Made by a program: the position numbers and the translations under genes. A DNA stretch of 64,000 bases from Halomarinibacterium sp041392205 (GTDB taxonomy: Bacteria > Bacteroidota > Bacteroidia > Flavobacteriales > Flavobacteriaceae): assembly GCA_041392205.1 (NCBI GenBank), contig JAWKMO010000002.1, positions 389,228-453,227 on the forward strand. Direction: 5' to 3'. Shown piece by piece: positions 8,637-16,303 of this stretch. Within the stretch, counting starts at the first letter, position 1, and every line of letters begins with the position of its first letter. Below the pieces are notes generated by a model. The model ran no database searches and had not been told where the DNA came from. It was given only the letters and a program-made list of their open reading frames with translations.

Positions 8637-9404
8637 ATGCTCACCGATACTCATACACATTTATACAGCGAAGCATTTAACGAAGATAGAAATGCTATGA
8701 TGCAACGTGCCTTCCAAAAGGGGGTCCAACGATTTTTTATTCCAGCAATCGATTCGAGTTATACCCAAGCGATGTACGAATTAGAAAAGGAATATCCTAA
8801 TCATGTTTTTTTAATGATGGGCCTTCACCCAACTTCTGTAAAAGAAAATTATAAAGAAGAATTAACCTTTGTGGAAAATGAATTTCGGAAAAGAAACTTC
8901 TACGCGGTGGGCGAAATAGGAATTGACTTATATTGGGATACCAGTACTTTAGAAATTCAGAAAATAGCATTTAAACGTCAAATCCAATTAGCCAAAAAGC
9001 ACCAATTACCCATTATTATTCATTGCAGAGATTCCTTTGACGAAATTTTTGAAGTGTTAGAAACCGAAAAGGATGAAAACCTATTTGGAATTTTTCATTG
9101 TTTTACGGGAACCTATGAACAGGCCTTACGAGCTATTGGATTTAATATGAAATTAGGAATAGGAGGAGTGGTAACTTTTAAAAATGGAAAAATTGACCAA
9201 TTTTTAAGTAAAATAGATTTGAAGCATATTGTTTTGGAAACAGACTCACCCTACCTTTCTCCAGTACCCTATCGAGGAAAACGAAATGAAAGTAGTTACC
9301 TTAGCTTAGTATGTAAAAAAGTGGCCGATATTTACCGCATTTCTGAAGAGGAAGTGGCAAACATCACCACAGAAAACGCAAAAGAAATATTTAAAGTATC
9401 ATGA
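8637..9404 (+). CDS. TatD family metal-dependent hydrolase
   Basis: A 255-aa TIM-barrel metallohydrolase of the TatD/YcfH/YjjV group, proposed to act as a 3'-5' DNase or RNase. The metal ligands are visible: DTHTHLYS at the N-terminus, the glutamate in AVGEIGIDLYWD, IIHCRD, GIFHCFTGT, and the aspartate in LETDSPYLSP. Length is normal. It overlaps the downstream asparaginase gene by 4 bases (ATGA), indicating an operon. The start is supported by the immediate match of MLTDTHTHLYS to the family N-terminus. Confidence 0.93.
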   Translation: MLTDTHTHLYSEAFNEDRNAMMQRAFQKGVQRFFIPAIDSSYTQAMYELEKEYPNHVFLMMGLHPTSVKENYKEELTFVENEFRKRNFYAVGEIGIDLYWDTSTLEIQKIAFKRQIQLAKKHQLPIIIHCRDSFDEIFEVLETEKDENLFGIFHCFTGTYEQALRAIGFNMKLGIGGVVTFKNGKIDQFLSKIDLKHIVLETDSPYLSPVPYRGKRNESSYLSLVCKKVADIYRISEEEVANITTENAKEIFKVS

Positions 9405-10426
9405 GCAAACCAAACATACTACTTATCTATACGGGTGGAACCATTGGAATGATTAAGGATTTTGAAACGGGCGCCTTGCGTAATTTCAATTTTGATGAAT
9501 TACTGAAACACATCCCCGAGTTACATCTTTTAGATTGTAATATTACAACACAAAGTTTTAAACAGCCTATGGATAGCTCTAATATGAAACCAGAATATTG
9601 GGTAGATTTAGCACAAAGGATTGAAAAGAATTATACCAACTACGATGGTTTTGTCGTCTTACATGGCAGTGATACCATGTCTTATACCGCTTCTGCATTA
9701 AGTTTTATGCTAGAAAATTTATCGAAACCCGTAATATTTACAGGATCGCAATTACCTATAGGCGATTTACGCACCGATGCCAAAGAAAACTTAATTACTT
9801 CCATACAAATTGCCGCAGCACGAGAAAAAGGGAATCCTAAGATAAAGGAAGTTTGTCTTTATTTTGAATATAAATTATACCGAGCCAATAGGACGACTAA
9901 AATAAATGCAGAACATTTTGAGGCATTTGCATCTTTAAATTATCCCCCTTTAGCAGAAAGTGGGGTACACCTTGTGTTTAACAACAATGCACTTTTAAAA
10001 AAATCGAATGCAAAAAAGTTGAAAATTCATAAAGATTTGGAAACTCGTATTCTCTTAATAAAAATGTTTCCAGGACTAAATGAAGAAACCTTAGTACATC
10101 TTTTATCATGGAAAGACTTGAAAGGGGTTATTCTAGAAACTTTTGGCAGTGGTAACGTAACAAACGAACCCTGGCTCACCAATGCCTTGTCCAAAATAAT
10201 CTTAAAAAACATCCATGTGGTAAATGTAACCCAATGTTCTGGAGGAAGTGTCGCCATGGGATTATATGAGACAAGTAGTCATTTAAAAGAAATTGGTGTT
10301 GTCTCTGGGAAAGACATCACCACAGAAGCAGCATTGGGCAAAATGATGTATTTATTGGGGAAAAGGGTAAAACCTTCACAATTTAAAACCCTTTTTGAAA
10401 AATCTATTTGTGGCGAAATGGCATAA
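9401..10426 (+). CDS. ansA: Type I (cytoplasmic) L-asparaginase
   Basis: A 341-aa asparaginase that hydrolyses L-asparagine to aspartate and ammonia. The two catalytic threonine motifs are intact: YTGGTIGMIKD near residue 10 and HGSDTMSYTASAL near residue 87. The absence of a signal peptide and the family-typical length point to the cytoplasmic low-affinity type I enzyme. It is coupled to tatD by a 4-base overlap. It is one of three asparaginase-type activities in the window and is unrelated in fold to the two Ntn-hydrolases at 40 and 50.3 kb. Confidence 0.93.
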   Translation: MSKPNILLIYTGGTIGMIKDFETGALRNFNFDELLKHIPELHLLDCNITTQSFKQPMDSSNMKPEYWVDLAQRIEKNYTNYDGFVVLHGSDTMSYTASALSFMLENLSKPVIFTGSQLPIGDLRTDAKENLITSIQIAAAREKGNPKIKEVCLYFEYKLYRANRTTKINAEHFEAFASLNYPPLAESGVHLVFNNNALLKKSNAKKLKIHKDLETRILLIKMFPGLNEETLVHLLSWKDLKGVILETFGSGNVTNEPWLTNALSKIILKNIHVVNVTQCSGGSVAMGLYETSSHLKEIGVVSGKDITTEAALGKMMYLLGKRVKPSQFKTLFEKSICGEMA

Positions 10427-10496
10427 ATAAACTCTTAAAAATATTTCAGTAGTTCTGTTTTTTTTTGTTATTTGCCCTCCCGTTCCAAGAGAACTT

Positions 10497-10584
10497 AGAG
10501 AGGTGGCCGAGTGGTCGAAGGCGCACGCCTGGAAAGTGTGTATACGCCAAAAGCGTATCGAGGGTTCGAATCCCTTCCTCTCTG
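10497..10584 (+). tRNA. tRNA-Ser (anticodon GGA)
   Basis: An 88-base class II tRNA. The acceptor arms AGAGAGG and CCTCTCT pair fully, with G as discriminator base. The anticodon stem CACGC/GTGTG encloses the loop CTGGAAA with anticodon GGA. The long variable arm (TACGCC..AAAGCGTA) typical of serine tRNA is present, followed by GGTTCGAATCC of the T arm. CCA is not encoded. Confidence 0.97.
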
Positions 10585-10623
10585 CGAATGCCAATTTAAG
10601 AGTGATAAAATTTGTCGAAGCTT

Positions 10624-10665
10624 GCTTCAGCAAATTTTTGAACGAATAAATTTATATTGCGAAGC
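10624..10665. repeat. 42-bp palindrome-ended repeat, copy 1
   Basis: The first of two identical 42-base units downstream of tRNA-Ser. Each begins GCTTCaGCAA and ends TTGCGAAGC, so the ends are inverted and can form a stem around an AT-rich centre. The second unit begins 102 bases later. Confidence 0.85.
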
Positions 10666-10725
10666 AATTTGTATTCCCAGCATAGTCAAATGGGATCAGC
10701 GAGCGAAGCGAGGTAATCCTTATAA

Positions 10726-10767
10726 GCTTCAGCAAATTTTTGAACGAATAAATTTATATTGCGAAGC
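10726..10767. repeat. 42-bp palindrome-ended repeat, copy 2
   Basis: The second identical copy of the 42-base unit. Between the copies is a GCGAGCGAAGCGAGG segment (about 10698-10712), itself repeat-like. The arrangement resembles a REP-type or small non-autonomous element next to a tRNA gene. No transposase is present. Confidence 0.85.
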
Positions 10768-10986
10768 CATTTCAACAGCTTAACAAACTAATGGTCTTGC
10801 GAGCGTAATACTTTTAGTAACAAATAATTTAAAAGAAAGATTTTTGTGTTTTACTATTTAAATTTTTCATAGATATTTTATAAACCAAGAGTATATTCAT
10901 CACTGCAAAAATTTATTGTTGCAGATTAACTAAATAATTTTATATCTTTAAACCTTTAACCAAAAACAAACTTTAAGTCGATAGCA

Positions 10987-11790
10987 ATGAAAAAATTATT
11001 TTCTATTCTAGCAATTGCCGCAATGGTTTTTGCAGGCACTAGCAACCTAAACGCAACCGCTCTACAATCTTTACCAACAAGTGTACAGTCTTTGTCTGCA
11101 GCGGCTACGGTAACTATTATTCAGGATGAGGAAGCAGCAACAACAACAGAATCCAAAGGATTTCACCAAGAACTGAAACAACGTTTTATTGAAGGAGGTC
11201 CTGGTTTTATGGGAATTGTACTTCTTTGTTTAATTCTTGGATTAGCTATCGCTATTGAAAGAATTATATATTTAAATCTTTCTACTACAAACACACAAAA
11301 ACTTGCCAGTAATGTAGAAGATGCACTTAATAGTGGCGGTATTGAAGCAGCAAAAGAAGTTTGTAGAAATACAAAAGGCCCCGTGGCTTCTATTTACTAT
11401 CAAGGATTAGATCGTGCAGACGAAAGTATTGACGCAGCAGAAAAAGCGGTAGTATCTTATGGTGGCGTACAAATGGGACAACTAGAAAAGAACGTTTCTT
11501 GGATTTCTTTATTTATTGCTTTGGCACCTATGCTAGGGTTTATGGGTACTGTAATAGGAATGATTCAAGCCTTCGATAAAATCCAAGCAGCTGGGGATAT
11601 GAACCCTTCATTGGTTGCAGGAGGTATTAAAGTAGCACTATTAACAACCGTATTTGGATTAGTTGTTGCGATTATTCTTCAAATTTTCTATAATTATATT
11701 GTAGCAAAAATTGATAGCATTGTAAACAATATGGAAGATGCCTCTATTACTTTAATAGATATGCTCGTAGATTACAAAAACAAAAAATAA
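10987..11790 (+). CDS. exbB: MotA/TolQ/ExbB proton channel family protein
   Basis: A 267-aa inner-membrane protein of the ExbB/TolQ family that couples the proton gradient to TonB-dependent transport. It has a cleavable-looking signal peptide (MKKLFSILAIAAMVFAGTSNLNA) and a roughly 50-residue low-complexity periplasmic part. Three family transmembrane segments follow: GIVLLCLILGLAIAIERII, WISLFIALAPMLGFMGTVIGM, and ALLTTVFGLVVAIILQIFYNYIV shared over its length. The extra N-terminal signal is typical of flavobacterial versions. It heads a four-gene operon with a small membrane protein and two ExbD proteins. Confidence 0.93.
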   Translation: MKKLFSILAIAAMVFAGTSNLNATALQSLPTSVQSLSAAATVTIIQDEEAATTTESKGFHQELKQRFIEGGPGFMGIVLLCLILGLAIAIERIIYLNLSTTNTQKLASNVEDALNSGGIEAAKEVCRNTKGPVASIYYQGLDRADESIDAAEKAVVSYGGVQMGQLEKNVSWISLFIALAPMLGFMGTVIGMIQAFDKIQAAGDMNPSLVAGGIKVALLTTVFGLVVAIILQIFYNYIVAKIDSIVNNMEDASITLIDMLVDYKNKK

Positions 11791-11810
11791 TTTAAAACAC
11801 ATCATTAAAA

Positions 11811-12242
11811 ATGGGTTTATATAAAATTTTAAAAATAGTCGCTTTAATCCTTAGTGTAGCAGGAATTGTATTTTGGTTCATGCTTATTGCAAAAGGAGAC
11901 GAAGCTGTAAAAGCAACAGGCGAAGGGGTTTCTCCTATGCTTTTAATTGCTTACATAACCATGGCAATTGTACTCCTTTTTGTATTAGTGTTTGTTTTAA
12001 AAGGAATTTTTGCTGGAGATATAAAAAAAACAGTACTAACCGTTGGCGCATTTTTAGCCATTGTAGTTATAGGTTATGTTATGGCCTCTGGTGATACAGA
12101 AGGACTTCCTTTAGTAGATAATGTACCCGTTACTGAAAGCACTTCAAAATGGGTTGGTACCGGCTTAAATACCTTTTATATTTTAGCTGTATTAGCTATT
12201 GGAGCAATGGTATTAAGTGGACTTAAAAGAGTGACAAAATAA
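11811..12242 (+). CDS. Small integral membrane protein of the exb operon
   Basis: A 143-aa protein with about four hydrophobic segments (ALILSVAGIVFWFMLIA, LLIAYITMAIVLLFVLVFVL, VLTVGAFLAIVVIGYVMA, FYILAVLAIGAMVLSGL). It lies between exbB and the first exbD and overlaps the latter by one base (TAATG), so it is translated as part of the same unit. Its position suggests an accessory subunit of the ExbB-ExbD motor. I do not recognise a characterised family, and the motor role is inferred from context only. Confidence 0.85.
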   Translation: MGLYKILKIVALILSVAGIVFWFMLIAKGDEAVKATGEGVSPMLLIAYITMAIVLLFVLVFVLKGIFAGDIKKTVLTVGAFLAIVVIGYVMASGDTEGLPLVDNVPVTESTSKWVGTGLNTFYILAVLAIGAMVLSGLKRVTK

Positions 12243-12868
12243 TGGCAAGAAGAGCAACACCCGAAGTTAATGCAGGATCTATGGCAGACATAGCCTTCCT
12301 TCTACTTATCTTTTTCTTAGTGACAACCACTATTGAAAAAGATAAAGGGATTGCTAGACAATTGCCTCCTAAAATGGAAGATCAACCAGAAGATGTAATC
12401 ATTAAGCAAAAAAATCTTTTTATTGTTAATGTGAACAAAAACGATCAACTTCTAGTAGAAGAAGAACTTGCCGAATTAAAAGATTTACGCCAAGCGGCTA
12501 TTGATTTTATCGATAATGGTGGGGCCCCTTCAGGATCTCCAGAATATTGTAGTTTTTGTAAAGGGAAACGATCTCCAGAATCTTCAGATAACCCTGAAAA
12601 AGCCGTTATTTCTGTGCAAAATGATCGTTTAACTTCCTATAAAATGTACATTGCTGTCCAAAACGAATTGGTTGCAGCGTATAACTTTTTAAGAGATAGG
12701 GAGTCACAACGTTTGTATGGCTGGAAGTATACCGAAATGAAAAAAGCAATAGATGAAGGGGATATTACTGGTGCCAAAGCAGATGATATTCAAGAAAAGC
12801 TTCAAGCAGTTCAGGATTTAATTCCGTTAAAACTTTCAGAAGCAGAACCCAAAAAATCTGGATCTTAA
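12242..12868 (+). CDS. exbD: ExbD/TolR family biopolymer transporter, cysteine-containing
   Basis: A 208-aa ExbD-type protein. The single N-terminal transmembrane helix carries the family aspartate (SMADIAFLLLIFFLVTTT) and the rest is periplasmic. It is longer than classical ExbD (about 140 aa) because of an insert at residues 95-130 containing a CSFC motif (YCSFCKGKRSPESSDNPEKA) and a helical tail after it. The insert could bind a metal or form a disulphide. The second, shorter exbD follows after 12 bases. Confidence 0.92.
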   Translation: MARRATPEVNAGSMADIAFLLLIFFLVTTTIEKDKGIARQLPPKMEDQPEDVIIKQKNLFIVNVNKNDQLLVEEELAELKDLRQAAIDFIDNGGAPSGSPEYCSFCKGKRSPESSDNPEKAVISVQNDRLTSYKMYIAVQNELVAAYNFLRDRESQRLYGWKYTEMKKAIDEGDITGAKADDIQEKLQAVQDLIPLKLSEAEPKKSGS

Positions 12869-12880
12869 AAAATAGTATAG

Positions 12881-13351
12881 ATGTCTAAATTTAATAAGAA
12901 AAAAAGCGGCGATTTACCTGCCATTTCTACTGCCTCTCTTCCGGATATAGTATTTATGCTACTGTTCTTTTTTATGGTAGTAACCGTATTAAGAGATAGT
13001 AATCTTTTAGTGCAACAAAAACTTCCTAAAGGGGACCAAGTAGAAAAATTGAAAAAAGATCGTTCGGTGTTTATTTATGCAGGAAAACCAGGAGCTGGAT
13101 ACGAAAAATTTGGGAAAGAAGCTAAAATTCAAATAGGAGATAAATTTACCGATGTTTCTAACATTCGATTTGCCCTTGAAGAATTACGAAGAAAACTACG
13201 CCCAGAACTACAAGATAAAGTAATGGTGGCTTTAAAAGTAGACGAAGAAACCAATACAGGTCTTGTTACAGATGTTAAACAAGAACTTAGAGATTTAAAC
13301 TTGTTAAAATTAATTTATATTACCACTCCAGGAAACCAACTGGAGGAGTAA
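12881..13351 (+). CDS. exbD: ExbD/TolR family biopolymer transporter
   Basis: A 156-aa second ExbD paralogue, with the transmembrane segment SLPDIVFMLLFFFMVVTVL carrying the conserved aspartate, and a periplasmic domain ending in VALKVDEETNTGLVTDVKQELRD split over the usual ExbD fold. Two different ExbD subunits with one ExbB is the common flavobacterial arrangement and suggests a heteromeric periplasmic part. The operon ends here at a terminator. Confidence 0.92.
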   Translation: MSKFNKKKSGDLPAISTASLPDIVFMLLFFFMVVTVLRDSNLLVQQKLPKGDQVEKLKKDRSVFIYAGKPGAGYEKFGKEAKIQIGDKFTDVSNIRFALEELRRKLRPELQDKVMVALKVDEETNTGLVTDVKQELRDLNLLKLIYITTPGNQLEE

Positions 13352-13371
13352 CAAATCATTTTATTTTATTT

Positions 13372-13406
13372 AAAACGCCTTACCTTAAAATATTGTAAGG
13401 CGTTTT
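13372..13406 (+). terminator. Intrinsic terminator after the exb operon
   Basis: AAAACGCCTTAC pairs with GTAAGGCGTTTT, a 12-bp stem around an 11-base loop, followed by more T residues. It begins 20 bases after the second exbD stop. Confidence 0.9.
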
Positions 13407-13447
13407 TTTATGAATTATTTTGAAATGTATTTTGTTATATTTACCCT

Positions 13448-14155
13448 ATGCGATATCCTTTAAAAAAAATACTACTTGTCCAATTTCTTGTGCTTGCATC
13501 CTGTATCTCATTTGCCCAAGATAGTATAAAGGATAGTTTGGTTGATCAGAATTATAGAGAAGATCAGTTTTATGTTGGAGTAACTTATAATCTTATCTCC
13601 AAAGTACCTAACAGTATTTCCATAAAGGGAGTGTCTGGAGGAATACATTTTGGATATCTTAGGGATATGCCTATAAATGAACAACGAAATATAGCTATTG
13701 CATTAGGCGCTGGAGTAAGTTTAGACCAATATAGCCAAACCCTTTTTATAGGAGAAGATGCCACAAATAACACTATTTTTAAAGGTTTAGACGGTTCTGT
13801 AGACTATACTTCTAATGTTTTTAGAACCGCTACATTGGATATACCATTAGAATTTCGATGGAGGACTTCCACACCTACTATATATAAATTTTGGAGAATT
13901 TATGCTGGGCTTAAACCCGGCTATACCTATTGGTATCGGTCACAGTTTAAACAAGAAAACAATACCGTTGCACAAACTAAAATCCCCGAATTTCAGAGAG
14001 TGAGACTAGGAGTAACTCTTGCCTTTGGATATGGAACTTTCAATTTTTATGCTAACTATAGTATTTTACCTTTCTTTAAAAATGCCTCACTAGATACAGG
14101 TGAGAGCCTCTCTTTTAATCCTTTTAAAGTGGGGATTATTTTCTATATCTTATAA
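13448..14155 (+). CDS. PorT-family-like outer-membrane beta-barrel protein
   Basis: A 235-aa protein with a signal peptide ending at SCISFAQ, then repeated amphipathic strands (FYVGVTYNLIS, GGIHFGYLRDM, RVRLGVTLAFGYGTFNFYANYSI) and an aromatic/hydrophobic end (KVGIIFYIL). The overall shape matches the outer-membrane beta-barrel (PorT-like) group. Whether it is the PorT of the type IX secretion system cannot be decided from the sequence: the gene has its own ATG shortly after the exb terminator and no secretion genes are nearby. It converges with the next gene with a 6-base overlap. Confidence 0.7.
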   Translation: MRYPLKKILLVQFLVLASCISFAQDSIKDSLVDQNYREDQFYVGVTYNLISKVPNSISIKGVSGGIHFGYLRDMPINEQRNIAIALGAGVSLDQYSQTLFIGEDATNNTIFKGLDGSVDYTSNVFRTATLDIPLEFRWRTSTPTIYKFWRIYAGLKPGYTYWYRSQFKQENNTVAQTKIPEFQRVRLGVTLAFGYGTFNFYANYSILPFFKNASLDTGESLSFNPFKVGIIFYIL

Positions 14156-14758
14156 CCAAAAGTTGAGCATTAAAAGTTGTGGAATTACTCCTAAAAAAAA
14201 GCCTACAATAAGCTCCAACTTTGTATGTGCTTGAGTATGAATTCTTGAGGAGGCCACCCAGCCGTTTGCAAATAGTAACAACCCAATCCATAATAGCATA
14301 TTTATTTTAAAATGAACGCTTAAGGCAATTACAAAAAAAGTAAGCCCAGCAATTCCCATTTGATGAAGGCTTGCTTTAATTTTAAAGAAGACTAAAAATA
14401 ATGCTGAAAAAGTTGAAAATAATATCCCTACAAAAAAGAAATAAAGTTCTGGAGTAATATAGGCATCAAAAACCATTTTTATAATAAAGAAAATAAACAA
14501 ACACTGAAGCATTAAAGGAAGTTTCCGTTCCCATACCAACTCTAACTTTATGGAGGTAACAAGTTTGAGGTTTCGAAGCAAAAAATAAGTAACAATGGGA
14601 ATAAGAATAGTAATAATGGTTATTGCTATCAATTTATTAGTTAAGGTTTCTATTTCAACAAATCGTGGGGTAATACTATAATAGATAGCCGCCCCCAATA
14701 ACGGCATAAACAAGGGGTGAAGCACATAGGCGCCTAAGCGAAGAAAATGGTTCATCAA
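14150..14758 (-). CDS. Integral membrane protein, divergent PAP2-like
   Basis: A 202-aa protein with about six hydrophobic segments. Near the C-terminus the sequence SRIHTQAHTKLE resembles the last PAP2 phosphatase motif (SRxxxxxHxxxD) with glutamate in place of aspartate, and KASLHQMGIAG could be the middle motif. The first PAP2 motif (KxxxxxxRP) is not evident. I therefore call it only PAP2-like, and activity on lipid phosphates is uncertain. Its start overlaps the end of rpoN by 4 bases, so it is co-transcribed with rpoN. Confidence 0.65.
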   Translation of the reverse strand: MMNHFLRLGAYVLHPLFMPLLGAAIYYSITPRFVEIETLTNKLIAITIITILIPIVTYFLLRNLKLVTSIKLELVWERKLPLMLQCLFIFFIIKMVFDAYITPELYFFFVGILFSTFSALFLVFFKIKASLHQMGIAGLTFFVIALSVHFKINMLLWIGLLLFANGWVASSRIHTQAHTKLELIVGFFLGVIPQLLMLNFWL

Positions 14759-16218
14759 ATTTCTTTTCGGAGTCTTGCCACAGGCAAATCTAATTGTTCA
14801 CGATATTTGGCAATCGTACGTCTTGCAATGGGATACCCTTTTTCTTTTAAAATCTTTGCCAATTTATCATCGGTTAAGGGTTTCTTCTTATTTTCTTCTG
14901 CAATTGTTATTTCAAGGATTTTTTTTATTTCTTTAGTCGAAACATCTTCGCCTTGATCATTCTTCATAGATTCACTAAAAAAGTCTTTTATCAATTTGGT
15001 ACCGTATGGAGTATCCACATATTTACTATTGGCAACTCGCGAAACGGTAGAAACATCCATATCAATCTTATCGGCAATATCTTTTAATATCATAGGTTTT
15101 AACTTGCGCTCATCGCCGGTTAAAAAGTACTCTTCTTGATAGTGCATAATGGCATTCATGGTAACATACAAAGTTTGTTGCCGTTGTTTAATGGCATCAA
15201 TAAACCACTTAGCAGCATCTAATTTTTGTTTGATAAATAATACGGCATCTTTTTGCGATTTCGACTTTTCTTTGGCTTCTTTATACCCTTTAAGCATATC
15301 ACTGTAATCTCTAGAAACATGAAGCTCTGGTGCGTTTCGGCCATTTAAGGTAAGATCCAATTCGCCATCCACTATTTTTATAGCAAAATCCGGGACAATA
15401 TGTTCAATAATTCTTGTGTTGCCAGCATAGGATCCCCCAGGTTTTGGATTTAAGCCTTCAATTTCATGAATAGCGGCTCGTAGCTCGTCTTCGGAAATTT
15501 CAAATTTTAAAATTAATTTTTTATAATGCTTTTTTGAAAAGGGATCGAAAGCAGTTTCAATAATTTTTGTTGCTAATTGAACGGAGGGTTCTTCTCCTTT
15601 TCGTTTTAACTGGATTAATAAACACTCCTGAAGGTTCCGGGCACCTACCCCCGCAGGATCCAACTCTTGAACCAATGAAAGCACTTTTTCAATTCGCTCT
15701 TTGGTTGTATAAATGTTTTGAGTAAATGCCAAATCATCTACAATATCTTCAAGATCTCTTCGTATATAGCCACTTTCATCTACACTGCCTACTAAATATT
15801 GTGCAATTTCAAAAGCTTCTTCGTCTAACCTATAGGTATTTAATTGCTGCAATAAATATTGGTTAAAAGAGGTTCCCGAAGCAAAAGGAGTTTCCTTTTC
15901 TTCATCGTCTGAACTGTAATTATTTGCAGAAAGCTTATAGCTAGGAATCTCATCATCACTTAAATAATCATCTACATTTATATCCGTTTCAATGACTTCA
16001 TTACCCTCATCATAATCGTCAAATTCATCCCGTTCAAATTCATCATTTTCTAAACTATCTTTATCTTCTTTCCCCCCTTCAAGCGCTGGGTTTTCCTCCA
16101 GTTCTTGCATAATACGTTGCTCAAAAGCCTGCGTAGGAAGTTGTATTAACTTCATCAACTGGATTTGCTGTGGAGATAGTTTTTGAGATAATTTAAAATT
16201 GAGTTGTTGCTTTAACAT
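14755..16218 (-). CDS. rpoN: RNA polymerase sigma-54 factor
   Basis: A 487-aa sigma-54. The N-terminal activator-response region (LSQKLSPQQIQLMKLIQLP) is followed by a very acidic linker (residues 45-120), the core-binding domain (ELDPAGVGARNLQECLLIQLKRKG) and the DNA-binding part. The RpoN box is ARRTIAKYREQ near the C-terminus. It is complete and of normal length. It lies downstream of asnS but is separated by a terminator, and overlaps the PAP2-like gene. No sigma-54 activator (AAA+ enhancer-binding protein) is encoded in this window. Confidence 0.96.
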   Translation of the reverse strand: MLKQQLNFKLSQKLSPQQIQLMKLIQLPTQAFEQRIMQELEENPALEGGKEDKDSLENDEFERDEFDDYDEGNEVIETDINVDDYLSDDEIPSYKLSANNYSSDDEEKETPFASGTSFNQYLLQQLNTYRLDEEAFEIAQYLVGSVDESGYIRRDLEDIVDDLAFTQNIYTTKERIEKVLSLVQELDPAGVGARNLQECLLIQLKRKGEEPSVQLATKIIETAFDPFSKKHYKKLILKFEISEDELRAAIHEIEGLNPKPGGSYAGNTRIIEHIVPDFAIKIVDGELDLTLNGRNAPELHVSRDYSDMLKGYKEAKEKSKSQKDAVLFIKQKLDAAKWFIDAIKQRQQTLYVTMNAIMHYQEEYFLTGDERKLKPMILKDIADKIDMDVSTVSRVANSKYVDTPYGTKLIKDFFSESMKNDQGEDVSTKEIKKILEITIAEENKKKPLTDDKLAKILKEKGYPIARRTIAKYREQLDLPVARLRKEI

Positions 16219-16245
16219 AAAGTAATTTCAGGGAGTTATAAAAAT

Positions 16246-16279
16246 AAAAAAAAACCAGCTACCAAAGCGGGGTAACTGG
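16246..16279 (-). terminator. Intrinsic terminator after asnS
   Basis: On the minus strand CCAGTTACCC pairs with GGTAGCTGG (one mismatch) and is followed by nine T residues. It separates asnS from rpoN. Confidence 0.8.
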
Positions 16280-16303
16280 ATTTAATATCATTTTTTTTAT
16301 AAT

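Larger units (their letters stand above)
10585..10986. other. Non-coding stretch after tRNA-Ser
   Basis: About 400 bases with the two 42-bp repeats and AT-rich sequence, then an imperfect -7 box (TATCTTTA at 10943-10950) before the exbB-type gene. The open frames here are made of tRNA and repeat sequence and have no protein character. Confidence 0.6.

Noticed and set aside
10376..10633. Minus-strand open frame of 85 codons over tRNA-Ser
   Set aside because: It is the antisense of the tRNA gene plus flanks. The RKGFEPSIRFW peptide is a familiar false protein that arises opposite serine tRNA genes.
10511..10783. Plus-strand open frame of 90 codons through tRNA-Ser and the 42-bp repeats
   Set aside because: It consists of tRNA and repeat sequence; the repeated peptide QQIFERINLYCEAI only mirrors the DNA repeat.
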